64,000 nt of DNA from Halomonas smyrnensis AAD6 (GCF_000265245.1 NZ_AJKS02000008.1:1-64000); one strand, 5' to 3'. Positions 48,068 to 58,429 are shown, numbered from the stretch's first letter. Made by a program: numbers and translations. Notes: generated by a model not told the origin, from the sequence alone.

Positions 48068-48679
48068 ATGCCGCATGCGTTGCCCGAACTGCCCTACGCC
48101 TATGACGCTCTCGAGCCGCATCTCGATGCCCTGACCATGGAGATCCACCATTCGCGGCATCACCAGACCTACGTCAACAACCTCAACGCCGCCCTGGAAG
48201 GCACCGGCCTCGAGGAACTGCCGGTGGAGGCGCTGATCGCCGATATCGACCGGGTGCCCGCCGACAAGCGCCAGGCGGTGATCAACAACGGCGGCGGCCA
48301 CGCCAATCACTCGCTGTTCTGGCGGGTGATGTCGCCCGAGGGCGGCGGGGCGCCGAGCGGGCGGGTGGCGGCGGCCATCGAGCGCGAGCTGGGCGGCGTC
48401 GAGGCCTTCCGGCAGGCCTTCACCCAGGCCGCCCTGACGCGCTTCGGCAGCGGCTGGGCCTGGCTCAGTGTGACCCCGCAGGGCGCGCTGGTGGTGGAGA
48501 GCACCGCCAACCAGGACAGCCCGCTGATGCACGGCAACACGCCGGTGCTGGGCCTCGACGTGTGGGAGCACGCCTACTACCTCAAGTACTGGAACAAGCG
48601 CCCCGATTACATCGCCGCCTTCTACGAGGTGGTCGACTGGGACGAGGTCGAGCGGCGCTATCTCGCCGCCGTCGGCTGA
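48068..48679 (+). CDS. sodA: Manganese superoxide dismutase SodA
   Basis: The product is 203 residues, cytoplasmic (no signal), converting superoxide to peroxide and oxygen. Metal ligands are His27, His81, Asp164 and His168 (DVWEHAYYL). The outer-sphere Gln is Gln149 in [11 protein letters not shown], with Gly in [10 protein letters not shown], the Mn-type pattern; Fe-type enzymes place the Gln in the N-terminal domain. The opening [22 protein letters not shown] follows E. coli SodA closely. AAGGAG lies ahead of the ATG. The Fur-like site upstream and the Mn importer nearby fit a low-iron switch to Mn-SOD. Confidence 0.93.
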   Translation: MPHALPELPYAYDALEPHLDALTMEIHHSRHHQTYVNNLNAALEGTGLEELPVEALIADIDRVPADKRQAVINNGGGHANHSLFWRVMSPEGGGAPSGRVAAAIERELGGVEAFRQAFTQAALTRFGSGWAWLSVTPQGALVVESTANQDSPLMHGNTPVLGLDVWEHAYYLKYWNKRPDYIAAFYEVVDWDEVERRYLAAVG

Positions 48680-48822
48680 GGGCGCCTCGCGATTCCCTGC
48701 AGGCTGGCGGGACAGCCTCGCGACGACGGGGTATGGTAGCCGTCTGATCGTGACCGCCGGGCCTGCCAGGGCCCGGCGGTCTTTCGTCGCGTACAGGGAA
48801 GACCGCCACAGGGAGAGCCCCC

Positions 48823-50616
<1,794 letters not shown>

Positions 50617-50662
50617 CGCGGGGAGGGCGTCGCCTGCTCGCGCAGGCGCTCCCCAACGGAAG

Positions 50663-50699
50663 ATGCCCCGGCGGCCATGGTGGCCGCCGGGGCATTTTT
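50663..50699. terminator. Terminator between the ABC exporter and the iutA-like gene
   Basis: A 15-bp perfect stem (50663-50677 with 50681-50695, loop TGG) is followed by five T residues on the plus strand. It lies between convergent genes and may serve both. Confidence 0.85.
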
Positions 50700-50718
50700 G
50701 TGGTCGTCGTGGAAGGCG

Positions 50719-52812
50719 TCAGACGTCGAGCGACCAGGTCAGGCGGAAGGTGCGGCCCTGGCCGTTGAGGTCCCACAGCGAGGAGGCGCCGTAGGCCTCG
50801 TAGAAGATCGCCGCGCGCTGCCCCCAGGTGGTGGTGTACTGCTCGTCGAGCAGGTTGTTCACGCCCAGGCTGAAGGTGCCGACGCCGGTGGCCTGACTGA
50901 GGCTGGTGTCGACGGTGGTGAAGCCATCGAGCGCGTTGCCGTCCGCGTCGTCGATGTCGAAGGTGCGGTTGACCTGGAGCATGGCGCGGGTGTCGTCGTC
51001 GGCCCAGTTGGCGAAGGCCACCGCCTTGGGCATGCTGGCCTCGGTGACGCTGGCATCGAGCCACTCGCCGTCCTGCTCGACCTCGGAGCGCGACCAGTGG
51101 AAGGAGGTGCCGACATCGACGTGCCGGCCGAGGTAGCGCTGGACCTTGCCCTCGATGCCGTAGGTGCGCACGTCGCGGTCGATGGTGGTGGTGCCGATCT
51201 CCAGGCCGCCGTCGCTGTACACGTAGTCGAGCGCCTTGTCGGACCAGCTGTAGTAGGCCGCGATCTGGGTGTTCCAGTCTGCCGCGTTCATGCGCCAGCC
51301 GGCCTCGACCTGCTGGGTCTTGATCCCGTCGACGGGGTTGTCGGAGATGTCGAAGCTCACGTTGCGGTACGACTTGGCGATGTCGGGGATCTCGAAGCCC
51401 TGGGAGTAGGCCAGCCAGGCCTGGTGGCCGTTGTGGAAGTCGTAGAGGGCCTTGGCATTGAACAGCGAGACGTCGTAGTCGTTGCTGCCGCCGTCGTTGC
51501 CGCCCTGGGGCTCGACCTCGACGTCGGTCTGCTCGACGCGCACGCCGCCGGACAGCAGCAGGGCGTCGGTGGCCTGGTACTCGGCCTGGGCGAAGCCGGC
51601 CAGGGTGTCGGCCTGGAAGGACGGGTAGTACGGATCCAGGGTGTCGACCTTGTCCAGCGTGCGCCCGCCATCGTCGGAGACCAGGGTGAAGCGCCGCGAG
51701 TCGAAGGTCTCGTGGCTGAAGTCGATGCCGTAGGTCAGGGACAGTGGAGCGGCGAGCTGGGCCGAGAACATGGCCTTGGCGCCGGAGAGGTCGGTGTTCT
51801 GCTCGGAGACCGTAAAGGCGTTGCCGCCGCCCGGGAAGGGATTGAAGACCGATGACTCCTCGCGATGGAAGGCCTGGAAGTAGAACTGCTGGCCCAGCAG
51901 CGCGTCGTGGCGGTAGTTGGCGTTGAACAGGGTGCGGTCGGTCTCCGGGTCGATGTCGGACGCGTAGCCGTCGCGGACCTCGCTGCCCTGGATCTGCTCC
52001 GTGTAGCTGCTGCCCGTGTTGTAGTCGGGATAGACGAGGCCCTTGTCGCCCTCGAAGCGCGAGCGGTATTTCTGCGCCAGGAGATCGAGGTGCTGGTGCT
52101 CGGTGAGCGCCACGTCGAGCGAGCCCATCACGTCGATGGTGCGGTTGCCCTGCAGGCCCGACTGAGCGATGTCCGGCTTGATGATCTCGCCGTCGCCGTC
52201 GTAGAACCAGCCGTTCTCCTGCACCGCGGCGGAGACGCGGCCGTTGACGCGCTCGTTGCCGAAGGCCATCGCCTGGGCGGCACGCTTCTGCAGGTCATTC
52301 GAGTCGTTGAAGCCGGTGGCCAGCCCGACCTCGCTTTCCAGATGGGGCCCGCCGGGTTCGCCGTCCTTGGTGATGATGTTGATGATCCCGCCCGTGGCGC
52401 CGCCGCCGTAGAGGCTGCTGGCGCCCGACAGCACCTCGATGCGCTCGATGTTGAACGGGTCGATGGCATCGAACTGGCGCGACAGGCTGCGCGAGCCGTT
52501 CATCGACACGCCGTCGATCATCACCAGGGCATCGCGGCCGCGGAAGTTCTGAGCGTAGTTGGTGCGATTCGTCGAGGAGCCGATGTCGAAGCCGGGGATC
52601 AGCTTGCCCAGCGCCGATTTCAGCGATTGTCCGGTGTTCAGCTGATCCTGGAGCTGCTGATGCTCCACGACCCAGACGGCGCCGGGGACCTCGCTGATGG
52701 ACTGGGGCGAACGGGAGCCCACGACCACCATGGTGTCCTGTGGCGTCTGGGCGAGGGCATGCAGGGGCGCGACCGAAGACGCGATGGCTGCGGTGAGCAG
52801 GGCCTTTTTCAT
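50719..52812 (-). CDS. TonB-dependent receptor, IutA-like (hydroxamate/carboxylate siderophore)
   Basis: The product is 697 residues with a signal peptide (LLTAAIASSVAPLHALAQ) and TonB box region DTMVVVGS. The plug has SALGKLIPGFDIGSSTNRTNYAQNFRGRDALVMIDGVSMN and FNIERIEVLSGASSLYGGGATGGIINIITK, which closely follow IutA, the aerobactin receptor. A barrel follows, ending in TFRLTWSLDV; the terminal aromatic is one residue earlier than usual. It probably takes up an NIS-type siderophore, possibly the one made by the operon at 58430-64000. An AT-rich dyad lies upstream at 52879-52893. Confidence 0.9.
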   Translation of the reverse strand: MKKALLTAAIASSVAPLHALAQTPQDTMVVVGSRSPQSISEVPGAVWVVEHQQLQDQLNTGQSLKSALGKLIPGFDIGSSTNRTNYAQNFRGRDALVMIDGVSMNGSRSLSRQFDAIDPFNIERIEVLSGASSLYGGGATGGIINIITKDGEPGGPHLESEVGLATGFNDSNDLQKRAAQAMAFGNERVNGRVSAAVQENGWFYDGDGEIIKPDIAQSGLQGNRTIDVMGSLDVALTEHQHLDLLAQKYRSRFEGDKGLVYPDYNTGSSYTEQIQGSEVRDGYASDIDPETDRTLFNANYRHDALLGQQFYFQAFHREESSVFNPFPGGGNAFTVSEQNTDLSGAKAMFSAQLAAPLSLTYGIDFSHETFDSRRFTLVSDDGGRTLDKVDTLDPYYPSFQADTLAGFAQAEYQATDALLLSGGVRVEQTDVEVEPQGGNDGGSNDYDVSLFNAKALYDFHNGHQAWLAYSQGFEIPDIAKSYRNVSFDISDNPVDGIKTQQVEAGWRMNAADWNTQIAAYYSWSDKALDYVYSDGGLEIGTTTIDRDVRTYGIEGKVQRYLGRHVDVGTSFHWSRSEVEQDGEWLDASVTEASMPKAVAFANWADDDTRAMLQVNRTFDIDDADGNALDGFTTVDTSLSQATGVGTFSLGVNNLLDEQYTTTWGQRAAIFYEAYGASSLWDLNGQGRTFRLTWSLDV

Positions 52813-53112
52813 TGTCGTTTCCTGGAAAGAGGAGCGTGATTTTTTGGCAGGAGGAGCCTACGCAAGATCGGAGTGAATATCAATGAGATTGATTTCTATT
52901 AAATGGCTTGTCGCGTCGATGCGGCCAGGGGAGCCTCCCAACGAGGGAGCCATTCAGGATAGCCATATGATGCAAATAGTAATCTTTTTTATTAGCATGG
53001 ATACCAAGCCCTCTGACGAGATCCTGCCCAATGCCCTTTCCTATCTCGGCGTCTACCGGCCGCCTCGCGCTGCGGCGCCGTCGCGGCTGCGCAGGACACG
53101 AAAGGTAACGAC
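52813..53112. other. Divergent spacer between the IutA-like and DUF3325 genes
   Basis: No gene is supported. It is AT-rich at 52870-52910 and 52970-53000, unlike its surroundings, so promoters for both sides are expected here. The first patch carries the dyad at 52879-52893. Confidence 0.5.
52879..52893. promoter_or_regulatory. Operator-like dyad, Fur-related, before the iutA-like gene
   Basis: ATCAAT-GAG-ATTGAT is a perfect dyad. Its 13-base core AATGAGATTGATT matches the Fur core at 10 of 13 positions. It lies 67 bases before the receptor start. Confidence 0.5.
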
Positions 53113-53427
53113 ATGATGATCTGGTTGACCCTGGCCGAGTGTGTGGCCGGTTTCGCGGGGCTGGCGCTGGGTTCCGAGCGTGTCCGGCGTCGACTCGGGT
53201 GGAAGCTGCCGCATCGGCGTGGCGCGAGTGCCAGGCTGGCGGGCATCGTGCTGCTGCTGGTGGCCGCCGTGGAGGCGATGGGCCGGCAGGGCCTCGTTGT
53301 GGGGCTGGTGAGCTGGTGTGGCCAGCTGAGCCTGGGGGCGGGCGCGATCTCCCTGCTGCTGATCGCACGGGAGCGCATGCTCTCGCGGCGAGCGATGCCG
53401 CGTCGAGCGCGGCCAGGCGCGGGCTAG
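53113..53427 (+). CDS. Small membrane protein, DUF3325-like
   Basis: The product is 104 residues with three hydrophobic segments (about 3-20, 41-56, 61-85) and a basic C-terminus. The pattern (short N-terminal helix, then GLALGSERVRRRLG, LAGIVLLLVAAVEAMGRQGLVVGLVSWCGQLSL) resembles DUF3325 proteins, which usually accompany a DUF3649 protein and a PepSY membrane reductase in siderophore-uptake loci. Those partners are not seen here. ATG 53113 has AAAGG ahead. The family call is moderate; function unknown. Confidence 0.6.
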   Translation: MMIWLTLAECVAGFAGLALGSERVRRRLGWKLPHRRGASARLAGIVLLLVAAVEAMGRQGLVVGLVSWCGQLSLGAGAISLLLIARERMLSRRAMPRRARPGAG

Positions 53428-53454
53428 GCGCCGCGTTCGTCGTCCTCAGGCAAG

Positions 53455-53484
53455 CGCCCCGGGCCGCCGGGCGGCCCGGGGGCG
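53455..53484 (+). terminator. GC-rich hairpin after the DUF3325-like gene
   Basis: A long GC stem (CGCCCCGGGCCGCC pairing with GGCGGCCCGGGGGCG, one bulged G) begins 27 bases past the stop. It has no T-run. The rest of the spacer to 53630 holds nothing I can support. Confidence 0.5.
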
Positions 53485-53630
53485 TGGTTCATGGCCTTGC
53501 TTGTCTTCACCTGCCTTGTCTTCCTTTACGTCTGTCGCGAGGACCGCGCCTCGCGATAGGTGCTGCTCTGCCAGCGGGCGCCGCCGCCCAGGGTCAGATC
53601 GCGCCAGGCGCCGGGAGGGCCTGAACGCAA

Positions 53631-53658
53631 CACGCCACCGACAGACGTCGGTGGCGTG
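53631..53658 (-). terminator. Terminator of the FhuA/FoxA-like receptor gene
   Basis: A 12-bp perfect stem (CACGCCACCGAC / GTCGGTGGCGTG) lies 21 bases past the receptor stop on the minus strand. Confidence 0.65.
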
Positions 53659-53679
53659 AACATGCGGCATCGAGGCGGT

Positions 53680-55809
53680 TTAGAAGTCGTAGCTGACGGT
53701 CGCCTTCACGCTGCGCTCGGCGCCGAAGTAGCAGCGAGACTCGCTGTAACAGGCTCCGATATATTCCTTGTCGAACAGATTGTTGACGTTCAGCTGGGCG
53801 GTCACGCCGTTCAGGCCGACCTGGGAGAGATCGTACTTGAGGGAGGCATCCACCAGCGTGTAGTCCGGGACCTCGAGCGTATTGGATTCGTTGGCCCAGC
53901 TGTCGCCAATGTAGCGCACCCCAAGGCCCGTGGTCAGACCCGATAGCGCCCCTTCCTGGAACCGATAGGAGCCCCAGACGGAGGCCATGTGTTCCGGTGT
54001 CGCCACCGGTGTCTTGCCCTCGTTGCCTTCCTCGGACTCCCGAATCTCCACGTCCGTGTAGGTGTAGCTCGCCCGAACGGCCAGGTCTTCGGTGATGTGC
54101 TTGTCGGCCTCGAGTTCCAGGCCGCGAGATCGTGTGCTGCCGACGGCGCGATAGGCCTGAGTCTCCTGGATGTAGTTGGCCGTGTTGTCCTGGTCGATCT
54201 GGAACACGGCGATGCTGTACTGGTCGCTGGTCCCATTGGGCTGATACTTCAGTCCGAGCTCGACCTGTTCGGCATCGGAGGGCTCGATCAGGTCGCCGCT
54301 CTCGTCGACGTTGCTGCTCGGGCTGAACGACTCGGAGTAACTGATATACGGTGAGAGGCCGTTGTCGAACTGGTACAGCAGCGCCGCGCGGCCGCTGAAG
54401 CTTTCATCGTCGAGCTGCTGTTGGCTCGTCGTGCCAGAGATGAGGTTTTCGCTCTCGTTCTCTATGTCGACCCAGTCGTAGCGCCCGCCGAGAGTGAGTC
54501 GCCACTGACCGAGAGCGATCTGGTCCTGCAGGTAGACGCCGGTCTGCTCCAGCTCGCGGTCGTTGTCACTGAAGGGGACAATGGTCCCGTCGCTGCCGTA
54601 CGTCGGGTTGAACGGATTGATAGAAGAAAAGCCGTCGCCGTAGCCGTAGTCGGAGCCGTCAGTCGTCCACTCGGCGTCGGTGTCACGATGCTGGTAGTCC
54701 AGCCCCGTCAGCACGGTGTGCTGGGTATCGCCGAGATCGAAGTCGGCGATCAGCTGGTTGTCGACCGCCAGGGCGCTGAGCTCCTCGTCGGCGCCGAAGT
54801 AGGTCCGGCCAAGCTCATCGCCACTCCAGATGCCCGTGTTATAGACCTGCCCGTAGTCGACATCGCTGTGGATGTAACGCAGGTTCTGGCGTCCGGTCCA
54901 GGTGTCGTTGAAACGGTGCTCGAGCTGATAGCCGACCATGGCCTGCTCGCGATCGAACGTTTCGTAATCTTCCTCACCGTCATAGAAGCTGTTGGAAATC
55001 CGCTTGCCGTTATGGCTGTAGAGGGTGCCGTCGGCCGGCAGCCCGCCGTAGTAGCCTCCCTCCGGGTCCTTCTGCAGATACGCCATCAGCGTCAACGAGG
55101 TAGAGTCGCCGATATCGAGGGCCAGAGACGGCGCGATGGCATATCGCTCGTTCTCGACGTGATCCCACTGGCTGTCGGCATCCTTGACCAGACCGACCAC
55201 CCGGTAGGCGGCGCGCCCCGAGTCTCCTATCTGGCCGCCGATATCGAATCCGGCGCCGAGGTGTCCCTGAGTGCCGACGCTCGCCTGCACCTGACGGTGC
55301 GAGGTGAACTGGGGCAGCTTGCTGGTCAAGGCCACCAGCCCGCCGGGCGCGGCGCGGCCGTAGAGCACCGAAGAGGGCCCCTTGACCACCTCGATGCTCT
55401 CCAGGAAATACGGGTCGATCTGGAAGATGCTGTAGGTGCCCTTGTCGTTCAGCAGTTTCAGGCCGTCCAGATACTGGTTGTCAGTGCTGTCGCTACCGAA
55501 GCCGCGAAGCTTGATCGCATCGTAACGCCCCCCCGTGGCGCCGTACTGGCCGGTAAAGACGCCCGCGGTATAGCGGGTGGCTTCCTGGACCGATTCCGAT
55601 CCCTGTTCGCGAATCTCTTCCTGAGTGATCAGCGAGACGGACTGCGGCGTCTCGTTGAACGGCGTCTCGGTCTTGGTCGCCGCCTGGGCGGTGACGGTCA
55701 CGGTGGAGAGGTTCTCGCTGTTCTGAGACGCGTTCTGGGCCTGGGCGGAGAGAGCGACGCCGGCGGCGGCGAGGGCGATGGCCTGCGCCAGGGGACGTGG
55801 GGTCGGCAT
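53680..55809 (-). CDS. TonB-dependent siderophore receptor, FhuA/FoxA-like (ferric hydroxamate)
   Basis: The product is 709 residues with a signal peptide (AIALAAAGVALSAQAQ) and TonB box STVTVTAQ. The plug has ETPFNETPQSVSLITQEEI, IKLRGFGSDSTDNQYLDGLKLL and SIEVVKGPSSVLYGRAAPGGLVALTSK. The barrel's end holds a paired-Cys loop (CYSESRCYFGAERSVKATVSYDF), the FhuA signature, with a terminal Phe. Ferrichrome- or ferrioxamine-type hydroxamates are the likely ligands, matching the fhuCDB importer and the hydroxamate synthesis operon. A Fur-like site lies at 55844-55862. Confidence 0.92.
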   Translation of the reverse strand: MPTPRPLAQAIALAAAGVALSAQAQNASQNSENLSTVTVTAQAATKTETPFNETPQSVSLITQEEIREQGSESVQEATRYTAGVFTGQYGATGGRYDAIKLRGFGSDSTDNQYLDGLKLLNDKGTYSIFQIDPYFLESIEVVKGPSSVLYGRAAPGGLVALTSKLPQFTSHRQVQASVGTQGHLGAGFDIGGQIGDSGRAAYRVVGLVKDADSQWDHVENERYAIAPSLALDIGDSTSLTLMAYLQKDPEGGYYGGLPADGTLYSHNGKRISNSFYDGEEDYETFDREQAMVGYQLEHRFNDTWTGRQNLRYIHSDVDYGQVYNTGIWSGDELGRTYFGADEELSALAVDNQLIADFDLGDTQHTVLTGLDYQHRDTDAEWTTDGSDYGYGDGFSSINPFNPTYGSDGTIVPFSDNDRELEQTGVYLQDQIALGQWRLTLGGRYDWVDIENESENLISGTTSQQQLDDESFSGRAALLYQFDNGLSPYISYSESFSPSSNVDESGDLIEPSDAEQVELGLKYQPNGTSDQYSIAVFQIDQDNTANYIQETQAYRAVGSTRSRGLELEADKHITEDLAVRASYTYTDVEIRESEEGNEGKTPVATPEHMASVWGSYRFQEGALSGLTTGLGVRYIGDSWANESNTLEVPDYTLVDASLKYDLSQVGLNGVTAQLNVNNLFDKEYIGACYSESRCYFGAERSVKATVSYDF

Positions 55810-55843
55810 GCAGAAGTTCCTGTGGCGATTATATGACTCATTA

Positions 55844-55862
55844 ACTAATGAGAATTATTGCT
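55844..55862. promoter_or_regulatory. Fur-box-like site before the FhuA/FoxA-like gene
   Basis: By eye 13 of 19 bases match the Fur consensus, with core AATGAGAATTATT. It lies 35-53 bases before the receptor start. Confidence 0.65.
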
Positions 55863-55915
55863 TTTTGGTTCGCCGGTTGAGGTATGCGCAGTGCTCAATG
55901 CTCTATGCGCAGCGA

Positions 55916-56872
55916 TCAGCAGGCTTTCGTCAAGGAACTCGGCGGCACGCCGTAGCGGCGGCGGAAGGCGGTGGCGAAGTTGCTGGCGTGGCGATAGCCG
56001 CAGAAGTGGGCGGCCTGCTGCACGCTGAAGCCGCGACTCAGGTAGTCGTGGGCGAGGCCCAGTCGGCAGTCGCGCAGGTAGTCGAAGACGCTCACGCCGA
56101 AGGCCGCGCGGAACTTGCGGCGCAGGCTGGCCGGGCTCATGGCGGCGAGCTCGGCCAGCGCCTCCAGGCGATGCTCGGCGGCGGGATCCTGCTCGAGGGC
56201 GGTGCGCACGCGCTCGAGCCGCTGGCGCTCTCGCGGCGCCAGGCGCGTCGACTCGTCCGCGTCGGCCGGGGGATCGTTCCGGGCGGGAGGCTGCGGCAGG
56301 CCGTGGGCCAGCAGCTGCAGCCCCAGGCCTTCGAGCAGCAGCCTCTGGGCCGGGGCGGGCAGCGGTGTGGCCATCGCCTGTTCGAGCCCCTGCAGCAGCG
56401 CGCTCGGCGGGCGCCAGGCGTGCATCCGCGAGCCGCCATGGTCGGGCAGCGCCGGGCCCAGCTCGGCCAGGCGTGACTCGCTGAGGCCCAGGGTCAGGGC
56501 TCGCAGGCGCTGGCCGGCGGGCTGGGTGGCGTGCAGGCCGTGGCGCGCATCGAGGCGCAGGCTCAGCGCCATGCCCGGGGTCAGCGTCAGGGTGCGATCC
56601 TCGAGGCTGACCTCGGCGCGGCCCTCCAGCATGACCACGATCGACAGCGGTGAGGGTGCGTGGGAGTGGGAATCGTAGCGGTGCAGCACTTCCACGTCGG
56701 AGGTCACCAGTTCCATGCCCTGGCCCAGCGACAGCTCGCGCACCACGCCACGCATCACCGGTTCCTCCTCGCGGGAGACGAGTGCCGGCACCCGGTAGTC
56801 GATGCCGTAGCGCCGCCCGTAGGCCTGCAGGTCGCGGGCGGTGTGCTGGCGCACGCCGGACGCGGCGCTCAT
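55916..56872 (-). CDS. AraC-family transcriptional regulator (PchR-like)
   Basis: The product is 318 residues. The N-terminal part is a cupin-like sensor domain; the C-terminal ~100 residues form the two helix-turn-helix units of AraC/XylS (AAMSPASLRRKFRAAFGVSVFDYLRDCRLGLAHDYL, then VQQAAHFCGYRHASNFATAFRRRYGVPPSSL). PchR-type regulators sense ferric siderophores and activate receptor and synthesis genes; the setting between a receptor gene and fhuF supports this, as inference. ATG 56872 overlaps the fhuF stop (ATGA), so it is cotranscribed with fhuF. Confidence 0.88.
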   Translation of the reverse strand: MSAASGVRQHTARDLQAYGRRYGIDYRVPALVSREEEPVMRGVVRELSLGQGMELVTSDVEVLHRYDSHSHAPSPLSIVVMLEGRAEVSLEDRTLTLTPGMALSLRLDARHGLHATQPAGQRLRALTLGLSESRLAELGPALPDHGGSRMHAWRPPSALLQGLEQAMATPLPAPAQRLLLEGLGLQLLAHGLPQPPARNDPPADADESTRLAPRERQRLERVRTALEQDPAAEHRLEALAELAAMSPASLRRKFRAAFGVSVFDYLRDCRLGLAHDYLSRGFSVQQAAHFCGYRHASNFATAFRRRYGVPPSSLTKAC

Positions 56873-57663
56873 GGGGCGGTCCGTTCTACCGTCGCCGTCT
56901 GTGCCGTCTGTGCCGTCTGTGCGGCCTTCGTGGCCTTGGCCTTGCGCCGGCACTCCAGCGGGCAGTTGGCGCAGTAGCCGAGGTCGTCGAGCAGGTAGCG
57001 AATGCAGCAGGTCTTCGGCATGCGGGTCGGCGCCTCGGGGTCGGCCGGCACCACGTGGCGCACCGCCTGATAGAGCGGGTTGCGGCGCCCGTCGGGCAGG
57101 TGGCGGGTCGAGATCAGCGCCAGGCCGGGCTCGGCCGCGGCCGGGGAGCCCATGGGGTGGTCGGCCATGGCGCCGGCGAAGTAGTCGACATAGCTGCCGG
57201 CGTTGCTCCAGAACACCTTGGGCGAGGCGCCGGACACCTTGGCCAGGGTCTCGATCAGCGGGATCAGGTGGCCGTCGAGCAGGGTGGCGAAGCGGCCGAG
57301 GCCGTCGAGCTCGGCGAGCGGTCGGCCGGCGTGGCGCAGGCTGAAGCCGGCGGTCTGGCCCTCGGGCGTCTGGACCACATGCAGCTCGTCGACCCCCAGC
57401 GGCAGGTCGCGTTCCAGCAGCAGGTTGGTCGCCAGGTCGTGCGCGGCCAGGCCGGCGAAGTGCCACTTGGACCACAGCGAGGCCACCGCCCGGCGGTCGC
57501 CGTGGCCGTACTGGGCGCCGTAGCGTTCGAGCAGTGCCTCCAGGTAGGCCGGGTCGAGCAGGTGGCTGGCGGCGATGACGTCGTCGCCCGGCGTCGCCTC
57601 GATGCGAGGCGGCGTCAGGAAGTCGAGGGGGCCGCGATAGAGCTGTGACAGCGCGAGGGTCAT
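56869..57663 (-). CDS. Siderophore-iron reductase, FhuF-like [2Fe-2S] protein
   Basis: The product is 264 residues. The C-terminal cluster Cys219-Cys220-X10-Cys231-X2-Cys234 is the FhuF [2Fe-2S] motif. SPKVFWSNAGSYVDYF is the conserved central block. FhuF reduces ferric hydroxamates in the cytoplasm so that iron is released. After the motif the protein ends in a Lys/Ala/Gln/Thr tail encoded by a 9-bp tandem repeat (56894-56920). A Fur-like site lies at 57701-57719. It is the first gene of fhuF-araC. Confidence 0.88.
   Translation of the reverse strand: MTLALSQLYRGPLDFLTPPRIEATPGDDVIAASHLLDPAYLEALLERYGAQYGHGDRRAVASLWSKWHFAGLAAHDLATNLLLERDLPLGVDELHVVQTPEGQTAGFSLRHAGRPLAELDGLGRFATLLDGHLIPLIETLAKVSGASPKVFWSNAGSYVDYFAGAMADHPMGSPAAAEPGLALISTRHLPDGRRNPLYQAVRHVVPADPEAPTRMPKTCCIRYLLDDLGYCANCPLECRRKAKATKAAQTAQTAQTATVERTAP
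56894..56920. repeat. 9-bp tandem repeat in the fhuF-like gene
   Basis: GCCGTCTGT occurs three times in perfect tandem. It encodes repeated Gln-Thr-Ala in the tail of the FhuF-like protein, 22 bases before the overlapping araC start. Copy changes would keep frame. Confidence 0.85.
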
Positions 57664-57700
57664 GGCGCATTCACCGGAAGAAGCGTGGGGCCATGGTAGA

Positions 57701-57719
57701 TCAAATGGGAATCGTTATC
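57701..57719. promoter_or_regulatory. Fur-box-like site before fhuF
   Basis: By eye 13 of 19 bases match the Fur consensus (core AATGGGAATCGTTATC). It lies 38-56 bases before the FhuF start. Confidence 0.65.
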
Positions 57720-57744
57720 AAAGATCGCTTCTTCGTGAGGCGCG

Positions 57745-58281
57745 TCAGGCCATGGCGGGCATCAGCCGGTCGCGACAGTGGACGATGGCCTGCTTGACGT
57801 AGCGGCCCGCCATGCGCTCCGAGACGCCGAGCCGGCGGCCGATCTCGGCCTGGGGCACCCCTTCCAGGCGATGCCAGACCAGCGCCTGGCGCAGGCGCGG
57901 CGGCAGGCCCGCCATGGTGCGCGCAAGGCCGCGGCGGCACAGCCGGCGCTCGGCGGCCGCCTCGGGGTCTGAGGGAACCACGGCGTAGGGGCAGGCCAGG
58001 CAGGGAAGGTCGTCGTCCTCCAGCGGCCGGTCGGCGGGGCGCGCCTGGCTGCGGCGATGATGGTCGATGAGCAGGTTGCGGGCGATGCGGAACAGGTAGG
58101 CGCGGGGCTGTTCCAGTCGCGTGCCGGAAGCGCCTCGGCCGGATGGCTGTTGACCGAGACGCAGGAACACCTCCTGGCACAGATCGTCGGCCAGGTCGGG
58201 GCAGGGCAGCTGGTGACGGAGAAAGGCGGTGATGTCCCGAGCGTGGGCGCGGAAGAGGGTATCGAGGGTCGTGGCATCCAT
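57745..58281 (-). CDS. ECF sigma factor, FecI-like
   Basis: The product is 178 residues with sigma region 2 (LFRAHARDITAFLRHQLPCPDLADDLCQEVFLRLGQ, then RAYLFRIARNLLIDHHRR) and region 4 (LPPRLRQALVWHRLEGVPQAEIGRRLGVSERMAGRYVKQAI). This is the FecI iron-starvation type, which normally obeys a FecR-like membrane anti-sigma factor. No FecR gene is adjacent, and none of the three receptors here shows an obvious long N-terminal signalling domain. A strong Fur box lies 45-63 bases upstream. Confidence 0.88.
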   Translation of the reverse strand: MDATTLDTLFRAHARDITAFLRHQLPCPDLADDLCQEVFLRLGQQPSGRGASGTRLEQPRAYLFRIARNLLIDHHRRSQARPADRPLEDDDLPCLACPYAVVPSDPEAAAERRLCRRGLARTMAGLPPRLRQALVWHRLEGVPQAEIGRRLGVSERMAGRYVKQAIVHCRDRLMPAMA

Positions 58282-58325
58282 TCGTGAAACGCTCCGTTCG
58301 TTGTGCCGGAGCGGTGATTCTATTC

Positions 58326-58344
58326 AATAATAATTATCATTATC
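58326..58344. promoter_or_regulatory. Fur box before the ECF sigma factor gene
   Basis: This is the best match in the window: 16 of 19 bases of the Fur consensus by eye (AATAATAATTATCATTATC). It lies 45 bases before the sigma factor ATG and overlaps its likely promoter. Confidence 0.85.
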
Positions 58345-58352
58345 AAATATAA

Positions 58353-58378
58353 TCGCCCGGGAGCGGGCCCCCGGGCGA
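58353..58378. terminator. Hairpin upstream of the sigma factor promoter
   Basis: A 9-bp perfect stem (TCGCCCGGG / CCCGGGCGA, 8-base loop) is followed on the minus strand by an AT-rich run. It may end transcripts from the siderophore operon. Confidence 0.5.
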
Positions 58379-58387
58379 AGTGTGCAC

Positions 58388-58420
58388 TCGCCGACGCCAT
58401 GACGGGCATGGCGTCGGCGA
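58388..58420 (-). terminator. Hairpin after the siderophore synthetase gene
   Basis: A 14-bp perfect stem (58388-58401 with 58407-58420, loop ACGGG) begins 10 bases past the synthetase stop on the minus strand. Confidence 0.65.
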
Positions 58421-58429
58421 ACCGAGCGA

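Noticed and set aside
48068..48679. Iron superoxide dismutase (SodB)
   Set aside because: Gln149 in TANQDSPL and the [10 protein letters not shown] motif are the Mn-type pattern, and the N-terminus follows SodA.
53490..53558. Short hydrophobic frame after the DUF3325-like gene (22 codons)
   Set aside because: No ribosome site and it lies just after a GC hairpin; too short to support.
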